64,000 nt of DNA from Brachybacterium kimchii. Lineage in GTDB: Bacteria; Actinomycetota; Actinomycetes; Actinomycetales; Dermabacteraceae. Positions 33,565 through 42,016 of this stretch are shown here, piece by piece. Location of the stretch: positions 3,968,001 through 4,032,000 of the forward strand of contig NZ_CP097218.1 in the NCBI RefSeq assembly GCF_023373525.1, read 5' to 3'. The notes under the pieces are model-generated. The model was given only the letters and a program-made list of their open reading frames with translations, was not told the origin of the DNA and ran no database searches. Position numbers and translations under genes: made by a program. Within the stretch, counting starts at the first letter, position 1, and every line of letters begins with the position of its first letter.

Positions 33565-34422
33565 ATGGCAGGCAACCAGCCGGAGAAGGCGGACGAGCCC
33601 GCGAAGGCCGAGAAGCCCGCGAAGGCGGACAAGCACGCCAAGGCCGACAGGTCGGCGCAGAATCCGCGCCACGACCAGTCCCTCTCCTCCCGCCTCCGCA
33701 GCCTCGGCTGGGACCCTCTGGACGAGGACACCCGCAAGTACCGCTCGCGCGCCCGCGCGGCCCTGCGCTTCGTGCTCCAGCGCGGCCTGTTCCGCGGCCT
33801 GGTGCGCGCCAACGTCACCCAGACCGTGACGACCGCGCGCCGCGTGAAGTCCGTGCGCGGGCCGTTCGTCCTGGTCGCCAACCACACGAGCCACCTCGAT
33901 GCGCCCATGCTCGCCGAGGGGCTGCCCTGGGCGCAGGCCCGCTACCTCTCCACGGGCGTGGCCGCGGACTACTTCTTCCACGTCTGGTACAAGCGCCTCT
34001 TCGTGCGCCTCCTGTTCAACGCGTACCCGATCGACCGCGACGGCTCGCGCAAGAACTCCGGGTTCTCCCGGCGTCTGCTGCGCAGCGGCGTCCCGATCCT
34101 CGTGTTCCCCGAGGGCGGGCGGCAGAAGACCGGCACCATGGGGGAGTTCAAGCCCGGCGCCGCGGCGCTCGCCTCGAGCGTCGGCGTCCCGATCATCCCG
34201 GCCGCCCTCGTCGGCGGCCACGAGGCGATGCCCAAGGGCCGCAGCTGGCCCAAGCCCGGCCGCCCGCCGGTCGGCGTCGTCTTCGGCGACCCGATGATGG
34301 CCCGCGACGGCGAATCCGTCGTCGACTACATGGAGCGCGTGCGCGCGGCCGTGGTCGACCTCTACGACAGCAACTACGAGCAGATCCTGGGCCCCCGCAC
34401 GGGACCCCGGGAGGAGCACTGA
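33565..34422 (+). CDS. PlsC-family 1-acyl-glycerol-3-phosphate or DHAP acyltransferase
   Basis: 285 aa. Motif I is NHTSHLDAP (His107-x4-Asp112), motif III FPEGGRQKTG (181-190), and VPIIPAALVGG follows as motif IV. These are the PlsC/GNPAT-type acyl transfer marks. Residues 5-30 form a charged repeat (PAKAEKPAKADKHAKAD, units of about five residues) that could bind acidic lipids. It sits between the SDR and alkyl-DHAP synthase. In the ether-lipid pathway an acyltransferase first esterifies DHAP, and this is the only candidate in the cluster. Ordinary lysophosphatidate acylation cannot be excluded. Confidence 0.85.
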   Translation: MAGNQPEKADEPAKAEKPAKADKHAKADRSAQNPRHDQSLSSRLRSLGWDPLDEDTRKYRSRARAALRFVLQRGLFRGLVRANVTQTVTTARRVKSVRGPFVLVANHTSHLDAPMLAEGLPWAQARYLSTGVAADYFFHVWYKRLFVRLLFNAYPIDRDGSRKNSGFSRRLLRSGVPILVFPEGGRQKTGTMGEFKPGAAALASSVGVPIIPAALVGGHEAMPKGRSWPKPGRPPVGVVFGDPMMARDGESVVDYMERVRAAVVDLYDSNYEQILGPRTGPREEH

Positions 34423-36146
34423 TGACCGCATCGCATTCCGCAGCCGATCTCACCGCGGCCGACGTCACCCGGCACAAGTGGTGGGGCTGGGGCATGGACG
34501 ACGTCCGCTTCCGCTTCGACAACAAGCCCGCCTTCGCGCCGCTGGCGAAGAACAAGATCGGCGTGGATCTCGAGCAGGTCACCCAGTTCGACGACCCCGA
34601 GCTCTCCGATCACGAGGTGCCCGCGGGGCGCCTGGGCGACGCCGAGCGCGAGGCGATCGTGGGGCTCGTGGGCGAGGCGAACGTGCGCACGGACGACGAG
34701 TACCGCGTGCTGCACTCCTTCGGCCGCTCCCTCCCGGACCTGTTCCATGTGCGCTCGGGCGATTTCGAACGCCTCGTGGACGCCGTGGTCTACCCCGGCA
34801 CGGAGGAGGAGGTCGCCGGCCTGCTGCGCCTGGCGATCGAGAAGGACCTCGTGCTGATCCCCTACGGCGGCGGCTCCTGCATCTCCGGCTCGGTCACCCC
34901 CGACCCGGCCGAGCAGCGCCCCGTGCTCACCGTGAACCTGGGCCGCATGCGTCAGGTGCTCTCGATCGACGACACCGCGGGTCTCGCGCGGGTGCAGGCC
35001 GGCGTCTACGGGCCCGACCTCGAGGAGCAGCTCGCCGCCGAGGGCTGGACGATGGGCCACTTCCCGGACTCCTTCACCTACTCGACGCTGGGCGGCTGGG
35101 CCGCGACGCGCTCCTCGGGCATGCAGTCCGACAAGTACGGCGACATCGAGGACATCGTGCGCGGCATGCGCGTCGTCCACCCCGAGGGCACCGTCGTCAC
35201 CAACCCGATCCCCGGCCGTGACTCCGGCCCCAGCGTCCACGAGATGATCCTGGGCTCCGAGGGCCGCATGGGCATCATCACCGAGCTCACCGTGCAGGTG
35301 CACCGCCTGCCGCAGGTGCGCCAGGTCATCGCCTACATGTACCCCGACTGGGAGCACGGCATCCGCGGCATGCACGCGATCGCCCGCTCGACCGACGTCT
35401 CGCCCACCTTCACGCGGCTCTCCGACGGCCCCGAGACCGAGTTCAGCCTCGCCATGGTCAAGGAGCCCACCTCGACCAAGGGCAAGGTCGCCGCGAAGGT
35501 GCAGGACGGACTCTTCGCCTACCTGCGCTCCAAGGGCTGGGACACGAGCGAGGAGATGAGCATCTCCTACGTGTGCTTCGAGGGCACCAAGGAGACCGTC
35601 GAGCACCAGAAGTCCGTCGTGAAGAAGCTGGTCAAGGGCGCGGGCGGCATCACGCTCGGAGCCGGACCGGGTGCGATCTACGACCAGAAGAAGTTCGACA
35701 CCCCGTACCTGCGCGACTTCCTGCTCAGCTACCAGGTGTTCGGCGACGTCTGCGACACCGGCGCGACCTGGTCGAACATCAACGAGGTCCACGCGAAGGT
35801 CTACGAGGCGTTCTACGAGGCGCAGCGGAAGCAGGGACTGCCCGGCTTCATGTTCTGCCACATGTCCCACAGCTACCACTCGGGCGCCTGCCTCTACTTC
35901 ACCTTCGCCCTGAAGTACACGAGCCCGGACAAGGCGCTCGAGCAGTACTACAACGCCAAGCGCGCCGTGCAGCAGGCCTTCGTGGACCTCGGGTCCACGG
36001 TCTCCCACCACCACGCCGTGGGCACCGAGCACCAGCCCTGGCTCACCGAGGACATCGGCGAGCTCGGCGAGCACATCATCGAGGGCCTCTTCGCGCAGAA
36101 CGACCCCGGCCGGAACCTCAACCCCGGCAAGGTCGTCACCCCCTGA
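34422..36146 (+). CDS. Alkyldihydroxyacetonephosphate synthase-like FAD enzyme
   Basis: 574 aa, with its ATG overlapping the acyltransferase stop (TGATG). The N-terminal KWWGWGMDDVRFRF recalls KWxGWG of eukaryotic AGPS. The FAD-binding domain (PCMH/VAO type) has PYGGGSCISG near 147 and GHFPDSFTYSTLGGWAATRS followed by SGMQSDKYGDIEDIV. The cap domain ends in TVSHHHAVGTEHQPWL, where His529-531 form the HHH motif that marks AGPS apart from glycolate oxidase or D-lactate dehydrogenase relatives. AGPS replaces the acyl group of acyl-DHAP by a fatty alcohol, making the ether bond without oxygen. A strong terminator follows. Confidence 0.88.
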   Translation: MTASHSAADLTAADVTRHKWWGWGMDDVRFRFDNKPAFAPLAKNKIGVDLEQVTQFDDPELSDHEVPAGRLGDAEREAIVGLVGEANVRTDDEYRVLHSFGRSLPDLFHVRSGDFERLVDAVVYPGTEEEVAGLLRLAIEKDLVLIPYGGGSCISGSVTPDPAEQRPVLTVNLGRMRQVLSIDDTAGLARVQAGVYGPDLEEQLAAEGWTMGHFPDSFTYSTLGGWAATRSSGMQSDKYGDIEDIVRGMRVVHPEGTVVTNPIPGRDSGPSVHEMILGSEGRMGIITELTVQVHRLPQVRQVIAYMYPDWEHGIRGMHAIARSTDVSPTFTRLSDGPETEFSLAMVKEPTSTKGKVAAKVQDGLFAYLRSKGWDTSEEMSISYVCFEGTKETVEHQKSVVKKLVKGAGGITLGAGPGAIYDQKKFDTPYLRDFLLSYQVFGDVCDTGATWSNINEVHAKVYEAFYEAQRKQGLPGFMFCHMSHSYHSGACLYFTFALKYTSPDKALEQYYNAKRAVQQAFVDLGSTVSHHHAVGTEHQPWLTEDIGELGEHIIEGLFAQNDPGRNLNPGKVVTP

Positions 36147-36165
36147 GGGCGAAGGCGCGAAGACG

Positions 36166-36200
36166 AGCGGCCGACGGCGCATGATGCGCCGTCGGCCGCT
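36166..36200 (+). terminator. Terminator after the alkyl-DHAP synthase gene
   Basis: Perfect 16-bp stem (36166-36181 with 36185-36200) with a 3-nt loop, 20 nt after the stop. Confidence 0.8.
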
Positions 36201-36262
36201 TCTGCATCGGAGCATCCCGCACCGGCGGCACGAACTGCGAGGAGACGGAGGAGCCCGGGACG

Positions 36263-36730
36263 ATGGGAACTGCAGCATGGCGCGTCCGCTGCGCTCCTGA
36301 GCGCGCGGTCGAGCTCGTCGACGCACCTCTGCGCGCAGCCGGGTGGCGCGAGGTCGAGCGCGACGGCGAAGAACCTAAGGGCGATACACGGGGCGGCGGT
36401 TCCCGCGGCCCCGTCGGCGTCTCCCAGGTCTTCGAGCGCGGACGGCTGGGACGCAGCGTGCTCATGGGCGGCCTCGCCGGAGGCGGACAGCACCTCGAGA
36501 TGCGCGTCGACGTGCGGCCGTCGGACGACGGAGCGAGCGGCGCGGCGCCCACCGCGGCGGGCGCCGCGCCGGCCCGCAGCGAGGTGCGATGCTCGTGGTC
36601 GGACGCGAGTCCCCGTGCCCTGGGCGGGATCCTGGGGGAGCGCCGAGCCCGCCGCACCATGGACTCGACCACCCGGAGCCTCCGCGTCGCGCTCGAGGAC
36701 GCGGGCGTGCTGATCGCCTCCGCGCACTGA
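36263..36730 (+). CDS. Small hypothetical protein
   Basis: 155 aa. I do not recognise a family. It begins MGTAAWRVRCAPERAVEL, has a Gly/Ala-rich centre, and ends with a conserved-looking TTRSLRVALEDAG helix. No signal peptide or membrane segment is seen. It stands alone between two terminators. GGAG upstream and the surrounding terminators support a real transcription unit, but the frame could still be chance in 72% GC DNA. Confidence 0.5.
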   Translation: MGTAAWRVRCAPERAVELVDAPLRAAGWREVERDGEEPKGDTRGGGSRGPVGVSQVFERGRLGRSVLMGGLAGGGQHLEMRVDVRPSDDGASGAAPTAAGAAPARSEVRCSWSDASPRALGGILGERRARRTMDSTTRSLRVALEDAGVLIASAH

Positions 36731-36753
36731 CCAGGGGCCCGGCGTCCGGAGCC

Positions 36754-36787
36754 CGCACGCGGCGCCGCTCGACGGCCGCCGCGTGCG
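36754..36787. terminator. Bidirectional hairpin between convergent genes
   Basis: 11-bp perfect stem (36754-36764 with 36777-36787) and a 12-nt loop, between the hypothetical gene and the end of the esterase gene. Confidence 0.6.
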
Positions 36788-36796
36788 CGCCGGGGC

Positions 36797-37951
36797 TCAG
36801 GCCCCGAGCGCCCGCATGATCCCGGGGAGGTCCTCGGCGAAGTTCTCGCGCCAGAGGGTCCAGTCGTGGGTGCGGCCCTTGTCCATGCGGTAGTCGTTCT
36901 CGATGCCCGCATCGCTCAGCGCGCCCGCGAACCGCTCCAGGTTGGGGTGCACGGGCCCCTCGATCACGTCCCCGCCGATCGTGTCCGCCTTCCGACGGAT
37001 CTGGTCGAGCAGATCGCCGTGGCCCTGGAGGGCGGCGACGAAGTCGATCCAGTTGCCGTCGCCGCTGCGGAGGAACACGCGCTTGCCGCGATAGCGCTCG
37101 ATGTTCTCGATCGGGTCGTAGGTCGAGGCGATCGGCGGATCGATGGACGGGCCCCAGGTCGCGCCGGGGCCGTTCGCGGTGGCGGGGTACTTGCAGGCGT
37201 CGAAGATCGGGCAGGCGAGGATCGTGAAGGCGACGAGCTTGCCGTCGTCCGTGTCCAGGCGGCAGTCGCCGGGGCCCGAGTAGGAGCTGATCGAGGTGAA
37301 GAGGTCCTTGTACTTCTGCCCGAGCGCGAGCGCGCCCCAGCCGCCCATCGAGAGCCCGGCGATCGCCATGCGCGTCGGGTCGGTGCGGAAGCTGTCGTGC
37401 ACGAAGCCCAGGACCTGCTCGATGATGAAGGTCTCCCACGCGGCCTCGCGTCCGGGCAGCGGTGCGTTCGCGTTGGAGTAGAACGAGCCGGCCCCGCCGT
37501 CGGGCATGACGACGATGACGTCCTGGTCCTCCGTGCGGGAGATCGCCTGACCGCCCCCGCCGCCGTCGCCGCCGGGCTCGCCGGTGTCGTCGGCGGACCA
37601 CTGCGTGAAGTCCCCGCCGCGTCCGTGCAGCAGCAGGAGCACGGGATAGTCGCGGTCCGGCTCGTCGGCGTACCCGGCGGGGAGCGTCACGCGGAACGAC
37701 GGCGGGAAGGTGCGGATCTTCGGCGCATGCACCCGGAAGTCGATCGAGCGCCATTCGGGGATGGCGACCGGGAAGCCCTCGGCGAACGTGAAGCCGTGGG
37801 ACGCCGTGTACGCCGAGGGGTCGTAGGGGTCGCTCACGGCGGCCCGCGCGGCGGACGGTGCGGCGAGCGGCGCCGCCATCAGGCCTGTGGCAGCGGCGGT
37901 GCCTGTGAAGAGGGCACGACGGGAGGGGCGAGCAGTGGACGAGCAGTTCAT
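36797..37951 (-). CDS. Exported esterase of the alpha/beta-hydrolase (esterase D/antigen 85-like) type
   Basis: 384 aa from ATG 37951 with AGGAGATCC upstream. The Tat signal SRRALFTGTAAATG ends near AARA (about residue 37). The mature part has VLLLLHGRGGDFTQWS, nucleophile Ser in GLSMGGWGAL, and a C-terminal His in GRTHDWTLW. These form the catalytic triad layout of the S-formylglutathione hydrolase/antigen 85 clan. A Gly-rich insert (GGDGGGGG) lies in the N-terminal third. It likely hydrolyses or transfers acyl esters outside the cell; the substrate is unknown. Confidence 0.82.
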   Translation of the reverse strand: MNCSSTARPSRRALFTGTAAATGLMAAPLAAPSAARAAVSDPYDPSAYTASHGFTFAEGFPVAIPEWRSIDFRVHAPKIRTFPPSFRVTLPAGYADEPDRDYPVLLLLHGRGGDFTQWSADDTGEPGGDGGGGGQAISRTEDQDVIVVMPDGGAGSFYSNANAPLPGREAAWETFIIEQVLGFVHDSFRTDPTRMAIAGLSMGGWGALALGQKYKDLFTSISSYSGPGDCRLDTDDGKLVAFTILACPIFDACKYPATANGPGATWGPSIDPPIASTYDPIENIERYRGKRVFLRSGDGNWIDFVAALQGHGDLLDQIRRKADTIGGDVIEGPVHPNLERFAGALSDAGIENDYRMDKGRTHDWTLWRENFAEDLPGIMRALGA

Positions 37952-38359
37952 CGGATCTCCTGTGATCGGTGCACGAGAAGCCGTGGCCGGGCCGGAGACC
38001 GCCGCGCGAGCGCACCGACGCCGTGCACCCGTCCGCTGCGGCCCGAAGAGCTCGCCGGAGGCAACGTCAGCCTGCACGCGCCCTGGACGAGGGCGCAAGG
38101 GTCACTGGTTGCCGCGGCGTGTCGGGATCGGCGGGCCCGGACCGGGATCGGGGCGGGGATCGGCGCCGGGATCGGCGGGCCGCGTCCCACCCAGGGGACG
38201 GTCCGTGCACCGAGGGGGCGGCGCGACCCTACGATGGTCACCACGTGGGAACGGAGCTGTGACGCAGACGCGCTGCCGCAGTCCCCGGCGGGAACGACGC
38301 CCGCACTCCACCCTGCAGCTCGACTGCACCCCACCACCATGAGACGAAGGAGTCGCGCG
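37952..38359. other. 408-nt divergent intergenic region with GGGATCGG repeats
   Basis: No protein is supported. Four copies of GGGATCGG (38124, 38144, 38156 and 38168) lie within 52 nt. The region must hold promoters for the Tat esterase (minus) and the ThuA-like gene (plus). The ribosome site GACGAAGGAG ends just before ATG 38360. Confidence 0.45.
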
Positions 38360-39148
38360 ATGACCCTGCGCATCACCGTGTTCGGCGAGAACCGGCACGA
38401 GAAGGTCGACGAGAGAGTCCAGGAGCTCTACCCCGAGGGCATGCACACCACGATCGCGGGCGCGCTCACCAGCACGCTCGGCGCGCTCGGCGAGGACGTC
38501 GACGTGCGCGTCGCCCTGCTCGACGACATCGAGGAGTCCCTCAGCGAGGAGGTCCTCGCGAACACCGACGTCCTCACCTGGTGGGGCCACATGGCGCACC
38601 AGGACGTGCCCGACGAGGTCGCCGAGCGCGTGGTCCGCCACGTGCGCGAGGGCATGGGCTTCCTGCCTCTCCACTCCGCGCACTACTCCAAGCCGTTCCG
38701 CCTGCTCATGGGCACCACCTGCAACCTGCTGTGGCGCAACGACAACGACGAGGAGCGGGTGTGGACCGTGAGCGGCTCCCACCCGATCGCCCGCGGCGTG
38801 CCGCACCCGATCGTGATCCCCGGGCAGGAGATGTACGGGGAGATGTTCGACATCCCCGCGCCCGACGAGCAGGTCTTCATCTCCTCCTTCAGCGGGGGAG
38901 AGGTGTTCCGCTCGGGCTGCTGCTTCTACCGCGGCAAGGGACGCATCTTCTACTTCAGCCCCGGTGACCAGGAGTACCCCGTCTACCACCAGGCGGAGAT
39001 CCAGCGCGTGCTCGCCAACGCCGCTCTCTGGGCCCGCCCCCAGGAGGACCGCGAGCGCGCCGCGGTCAAGATCGCCAACGCTCCGCGGGACTGGTTCCGC
39101 GAGGGCGCCCGCACCGCCGAGGGCGAGGAGATCACCCGTGTCATCTGA
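38360..39148 (+). CDS. ThuA-like domain protein (trehalose utilisation family)
   Basis: 262 aa, glutamine-amidotransferase-like fold of the ThuA family. It starts with TLRITVFGENRHEK. Core blocks are VLTWWGHMAHQDVPDEVAER, GFLPLHSAHYSKPFRLLMGT and RIFYFSPGDQEYPVYHQ. In rhizobia ThuA acts with ThuB in turning trehalose and related disaccharides into 3-keto derivatives. The next gene is a Gfo/Idh/MocA oxidoreductase that overlaps it by 11 bp, the same pairing. No transporter is adjacent. Confidence 0.88.
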   Translation: MTLRITVFGENRHEKVDERVQELYPEGMHTTIAGALTSTLGALGEDVDVRVALLDDIEESLSEEVLANTDVLTWWGHMAHQDVPDEVAERVVRHVREGMGFLPLHSAHYSKPFRLLMGTTCNLLWRNDNDEERVWTVSGSHPIARGVPHPIVIPGQEMYGEMFDIPAPDEQVFISSFSGGEVFRSGCCFYRGKGRIFYFSPGDQEYPVYHQAEIQRVLANAALWARPQEDRERAAVKIANAPRDWFREGARTAEGEEITRVI

Positions 39149-40370
39149 TCTGCGCGAGAGCACAGCGGCCGACGGGACGCGCGCGGAGGCGAGCACCTCG
39201 GACGCCGTCGCCGACCCCAACGCCGCGATCGCGAACTCCGCGGGGCAGCGGCCCCTGCGGGCCGTCGTCGTCGGCGCGGGCGGGATGGGGAAGTGGTGGG
39301 CGCGCGTGATCGCCTCGAGCCCGGTGACCGAGCTCGTGGGCGTCGCCGACCTCGTCGAGGGCATGCCCGCGCAGTCCATCGCCCAATCGGGCGTCGAGGA
39401 CCCCTCGGCCGTCGCCGTCGGCACCGACGGCGTGGACCTCGCCCTCGAGGTGGGGGCCGACATCCTCATCGACCCGACGGTCCCCGTCGCCCACCACCCG
39501 GTGACCCGCAAGGCCCTGCACGCGGGCATCCCGGTGCTCGGCGAGAAGCCGGTGACCGAGACGCTGCCGGAGGCGCTGAGCCTCATGGCCCACTCCGAGC
39601 TCACGGGAGTGCCGTTCATGGTCTCCCAGTCGCGCCGGTTCTTCCCGCAGGTGCGGGAGCTGCGGCGCTTCGTCGCCGAGCACGGGCCGACGATCCTCAC
39701 CAGCGCCTTCTTCAGCCTGTTCACCGAGCACGAGGGTTTCCGCGCCACCCAGCAGCACCCGCTGCTGCGGGACATGGGCATCCACGCCTTCGACACGGCC
39801 CGCTACATCACCGGCACGGACCCGCTCGCGGTGACCGCGCACGGCACCAACCCGCAGTGGAGCGTGTACGCGGGCGACGCCACCGTGAGCTGCACCTTCG
39901 AGATGAGCGGCGGCTCCCTGTTCGTCTACAACGGCACCTGGAACGCGCGCGGCCTGCCGACCTACTGGAACAGCGAGTGGCGCATCGGGGCCGAGCAGGG
40001 CACGGCCACCTGGGACGGGAAGGGCGCGCCGCAGCTCGGCACCGAGGACGAGGAGCGGACCCACTCCCTGCAGACGGCGCTCGAGCAGGCGCTCGCCGAG
40101 CCCGAGCCCGACCAGATCGACGCCTCGATCATCGAGTTCGTGACCGCACTGCGCGAAGGCCGCACCCCCATGTGCGAGGTGCACGAGAACATTCTCAGCT
40201 TCGCGATGGTCGAGGCCGCCGTCGCCTCTGTCGACCGCGGCACGCGCGTGGTGATCGACGAGCTGCTCGAGGAGGCGCGCACCGAGGCGATCGCCGCGGA
40301 GGACGATCCCGAGGCCCGCGACATCCTCCAGTCCTGGCCCAGCGTGCGCGAGGCGATCGCGCGGGGCTGA
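39138..40370 (+). CDS. Gfo/Idh/MocA-family oxidoreductase (ThuB-like)
   Basis: 410 aa from GTG 39138, inside the end of the ThuA-like gene. After a ~35-residue tail comes the Rossmann domain (VVVGAGGMGKWWARVIAS) and the conserved EKPVTET, whose Lys is catalytic in this family. The C-terminal alpha/beta domain has the DMGIHAFDTARYITG dimer region with a catalytic His. It should oxidise or reduce a sugar hydroxyl with NAD(P), working with the ThuA partner. A perfect terminator lies 29 nt downstream and ends the core segment before the island. Confidence 0.87.
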   Translation: MSSDLRESTAADGTRAEASTSDAVADPNAAIANSAGQRPLRAVVVGAGGMGKWWARVIASSPVTELVGVADLVEGMPAQSIAQSGVEDPSAVAVGTDGVDLALEVGADILIDPTVPVAHHPVTRKALHAGIPVLGEKPVTETLPEALSLMAHSELTGVPFMVSQSRRFFPQVRELRRFVAEHGPTILTSAFFSLFTEHEGFRATQQHPLLRDMGIHAFDTARYITGTDPLAVTAHGTNPQWSVYAGDATVSCTFEMSGGSLFVYNGTWNARGLPTYWNSEWRIGAEQGTATWDGKGAPQLGTEDEERTHSLQTALEQALAEPEPDQIDASIIEFVTALREGRTPMCEVHENILSFAMVEAAVASVDRGTRVVIDELLEEARTEAIAAEDDPEARDILQSWPSVREAIARG

Positions 40371-40398
40371 GGGCGAAGGAAACCTGCCCGGACATGCG

Positions 40399-40431
40399 AA
40401 AGGCCCCGTCACCGCAGGTGACGGGGCCTTT
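40399..40431 (+). terminator. Terminator at the left edge of the accessory island
   Basis: Stem AAAGGCCCCGTCACC with its complement (15 bp, 3-nt loop) ending in TTT. Normal high-GC core sequence ends here and base usage changes just after. Confidence 0.8.
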
Positions 40432-40437
40432 CCGCTG

Positions 40438-40749
40438 GTGCGCGGAAGTGGACCCAATCGGAACTCGCACAAGCGGCTAGAACGCCTGGTTGCCGCGTGG
40501 GAGCAGGCCAGACTCTGTAACTCCGATGAGTCGGAAGATGTAGGCGGCCCGAATGCGGAGGTGGTCTCGGACCCTAGTAAACGCAATCGAACACCTCTCG
40601 CTGCAAGGGAGATAGACGCTATTCGAACCACTCGGGAGAGCGGGGCGAGCGTGCGGTCGATCTGCAAGAAGTTCGGTGTTCATCGGACGACGGTTTGGCA
40701 ATACACGAAGGGTCCCCTCGCGCACGTTGGAGTCGCGGCAGCCAAATGA
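40438..40749 (+). CDS. Small helix-turn-helix protein, maybe a recombinase C-terminal remnant
   Basis: Up to 103 aa if GTG 40438 is used, but the true start is uncertain. Residues ~52-90 (PLAAREIDAIRTTRESGA, SVRSICKKFGVHRTTVWQY) are a homeodomain-like HTH of the kind at the C-terminus of small serine resolvases. No catalytic domain precedes it, so it may be a fragment left by an excised or decayed element, or a free HTH protein. Codon use is more AT-rich than the core genes to the left. Confidence 0.5.
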   Translation: MRGSGPNRNSHKRLERLVAAWEQARLCNSDESEDVGGPNAEVVSDPSKRNRTPLAAREIDAIRTTRESGASVRSICKKFGVHRTTVWQYTKGPLAHVGVAAAK

Positions 40750-41227
40750 GACGGGCCTTGGCTATCCTTCTCGGTCAATCGGCTGGTTGTCCGGACGCTC
40801 GATGAGTCGACGGGCCATCTTGATGATGCAGCGTTTGCTGGCCCGGCGAGCGTACTCGCGGACGGGCGGGGCCAGCGGTGATCGCCAGCTGCGATTCCTC
40901 GATAAGAGGGCGACCTCGCTGCTCGACGTCGACCCCCACCCCCTCGTACACGACGCCGCGGGAAATCGAGCTCCGGGGCTCCACTGCTGCCGGCGCTTCG
41001 CGCATCGCGGGTACAGGGGACTCCGTGCTAATTGCCGCCAACATGACGACGAGAGAGATCGCTTGTCAGCAACGGCGGTTGGCATGGGCCGAAGATTGAC
41101 GTGACTCATCGTTGGGCCGAATGGGTCAACAAGTACCACATGACATCGTTGTCGTGCGCGGTCAGCCAGGTCGGCGTTTCGGCGTTCGCCCGGGCAGGTT
41201 GTTGCGCACGTCCGGTACGATCTGACC
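40750..41227. other. 478-nt island stretch with no supported gene
   Basis: Frames are open on both strands (for example minus 41044-40775) but show no recognised motif or good ribosome site. It may hold decayed DNA and the promoter for the three-gene system that starts at 41228. Confidence 0.35.
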
Positions 41228-42016
41228 ATGGCTCAGACTTCTCTGCGGGACCGTGTGCCCCCGGCCCAGGAGAAGGTAGTCATCGCTCGAAGCGGCAACA
41301 AGTGCGCGTACCCAGGCTGCGGCCTGGATCTGACGATTGATCCGAAGGTCGACGGAGACCGCCCCAAGGCGACTGGCAAGGTTGCGCATATCGCTGCGGC
41401 AAGCCCTGGTGGCCCTCGGTACGACGCGAGCATGACGCCAGAGGAGCGTGGCTCGGCGGAGAATTTGGTCTACTTGTGCGGTCCGCATCACGACGCCGTG
41501 GACACGCAACTGGAGTTCCATACACGCGAGTTTCTGCTGGAAGCGAAGCGCTCACACGAGGTTGCCGTGGAGCGAGCCGTGCGGAACGCTCTCGGTGAGG
41601 TGACATACGAGGAACTCACGGTGGTGTGCACTGTGATCGCAAGCACGCCCGTGACGCCCCAGCAACCCGGTGTCGAGCTAGCCCTTCCGCTGCGGGAGAA
41701 GATCAAGCTGAACAAGCTGGGTCAAACATCTGTGCAGCGAATCACTGATGGCCTGTCGCAGGCGGCACGTGTCGAAGAGTTCATCAGTTTTCAAACTTCT
41801 GTGGCGCCCTCATTTGGTCGCAGCCTGGTCGCGCGGTTCAAGAGCGACTACTACGCTGCACGCGCGGAGAACCTCGAGCCGGACGCGGTGTTCGACTATC
41901 TCGTCGAGACCGCGATCGAGAACGCTGGCCCGCGCGACAGTCCCCAAGTGCGCGCAGCAGCGGTCGCGGTGATCGCTTACCTGTTCGAGATCTGTGAGGT
42001 CTTTGAACGTGAGTGA
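41228..42016 (+). CDS. HNH-nuclease-like effector of an ABC-three-component conflict system
   Basis: 262 aa. Residues ~15-95 form an HNH/treble-clef domain: Cys26 and Cys31 (CAYPGC), His54 (VAHIAAAS), Asn79 (ENLVYLC), Cys84 and His87-88 (CGPHHDAVD). Cys pairs would bind zinc, and His54/Asn79/His88 match HNH catalysis. The remaining ~165 residues are a separate helical domain (LPLREKIKLNKLG, EDVFDYL-like DAVFDYLVETAIENA, VRAAAVAVIAYLFEICEVF). I read this as the C-terminal adaptor of ABC-3C effectors, by position and layout. It overlaps the next gene by 8 bp. DNA cleavage controlled by the ATPase is the likely job. Confidence 0.75.
   Translation: MAQTSLRDRVPPAQEKVVIARSGNKCAYPGCGLDLTIDPKVDGDRPKATGKVAHIAAASPGGPRYDASMTPEERGSAENLVYLCGPHHDAVDTQLEFHTREFLLEAKRSHEVAVERAVRNALGEVTYEELTVVCTVIASTPVTPQQPGVELALPLREKIKLNKLGQTSVQRITDGLSQAARVEEFISFQTSVAPSFGRSLVARFKSDYYAARAENLEPDAVFDYLVETAIENAGPRDSPQVRAAAVAVIAYLFEICEVFERE

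Noticed and set aside
30406..34422. Very long open frame on the plus strand across the reductase and SDR genes
   Set aside because: Only the last 286 codons (from 33565) are the acyltransferase. The rest is antisense to the reductase or out of frame with the SDR, rich in Arg/Ala/Val/Gly, with no motif. This is typical chance openness in 72% GC DNA.
34422..36146. Naming the FAD enzyme glycolate oxidase or D-lactate dehydrogenase
   Set aside because: The SHHHAVG motif, KWWGWG start and GHFPDSFTYSTLGGW block fit alkyl-DHAP synthase, whereas oxidases of the wider family have an EHG-type motif there.
36166..36200. Repeated hairpins as a possible CRISPR array
   Set aside because: The hairpins in the window are single, differ in sequence and lie after genes, so they are terminators. 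No direct-repeat/spacer array or cas gene was seen.
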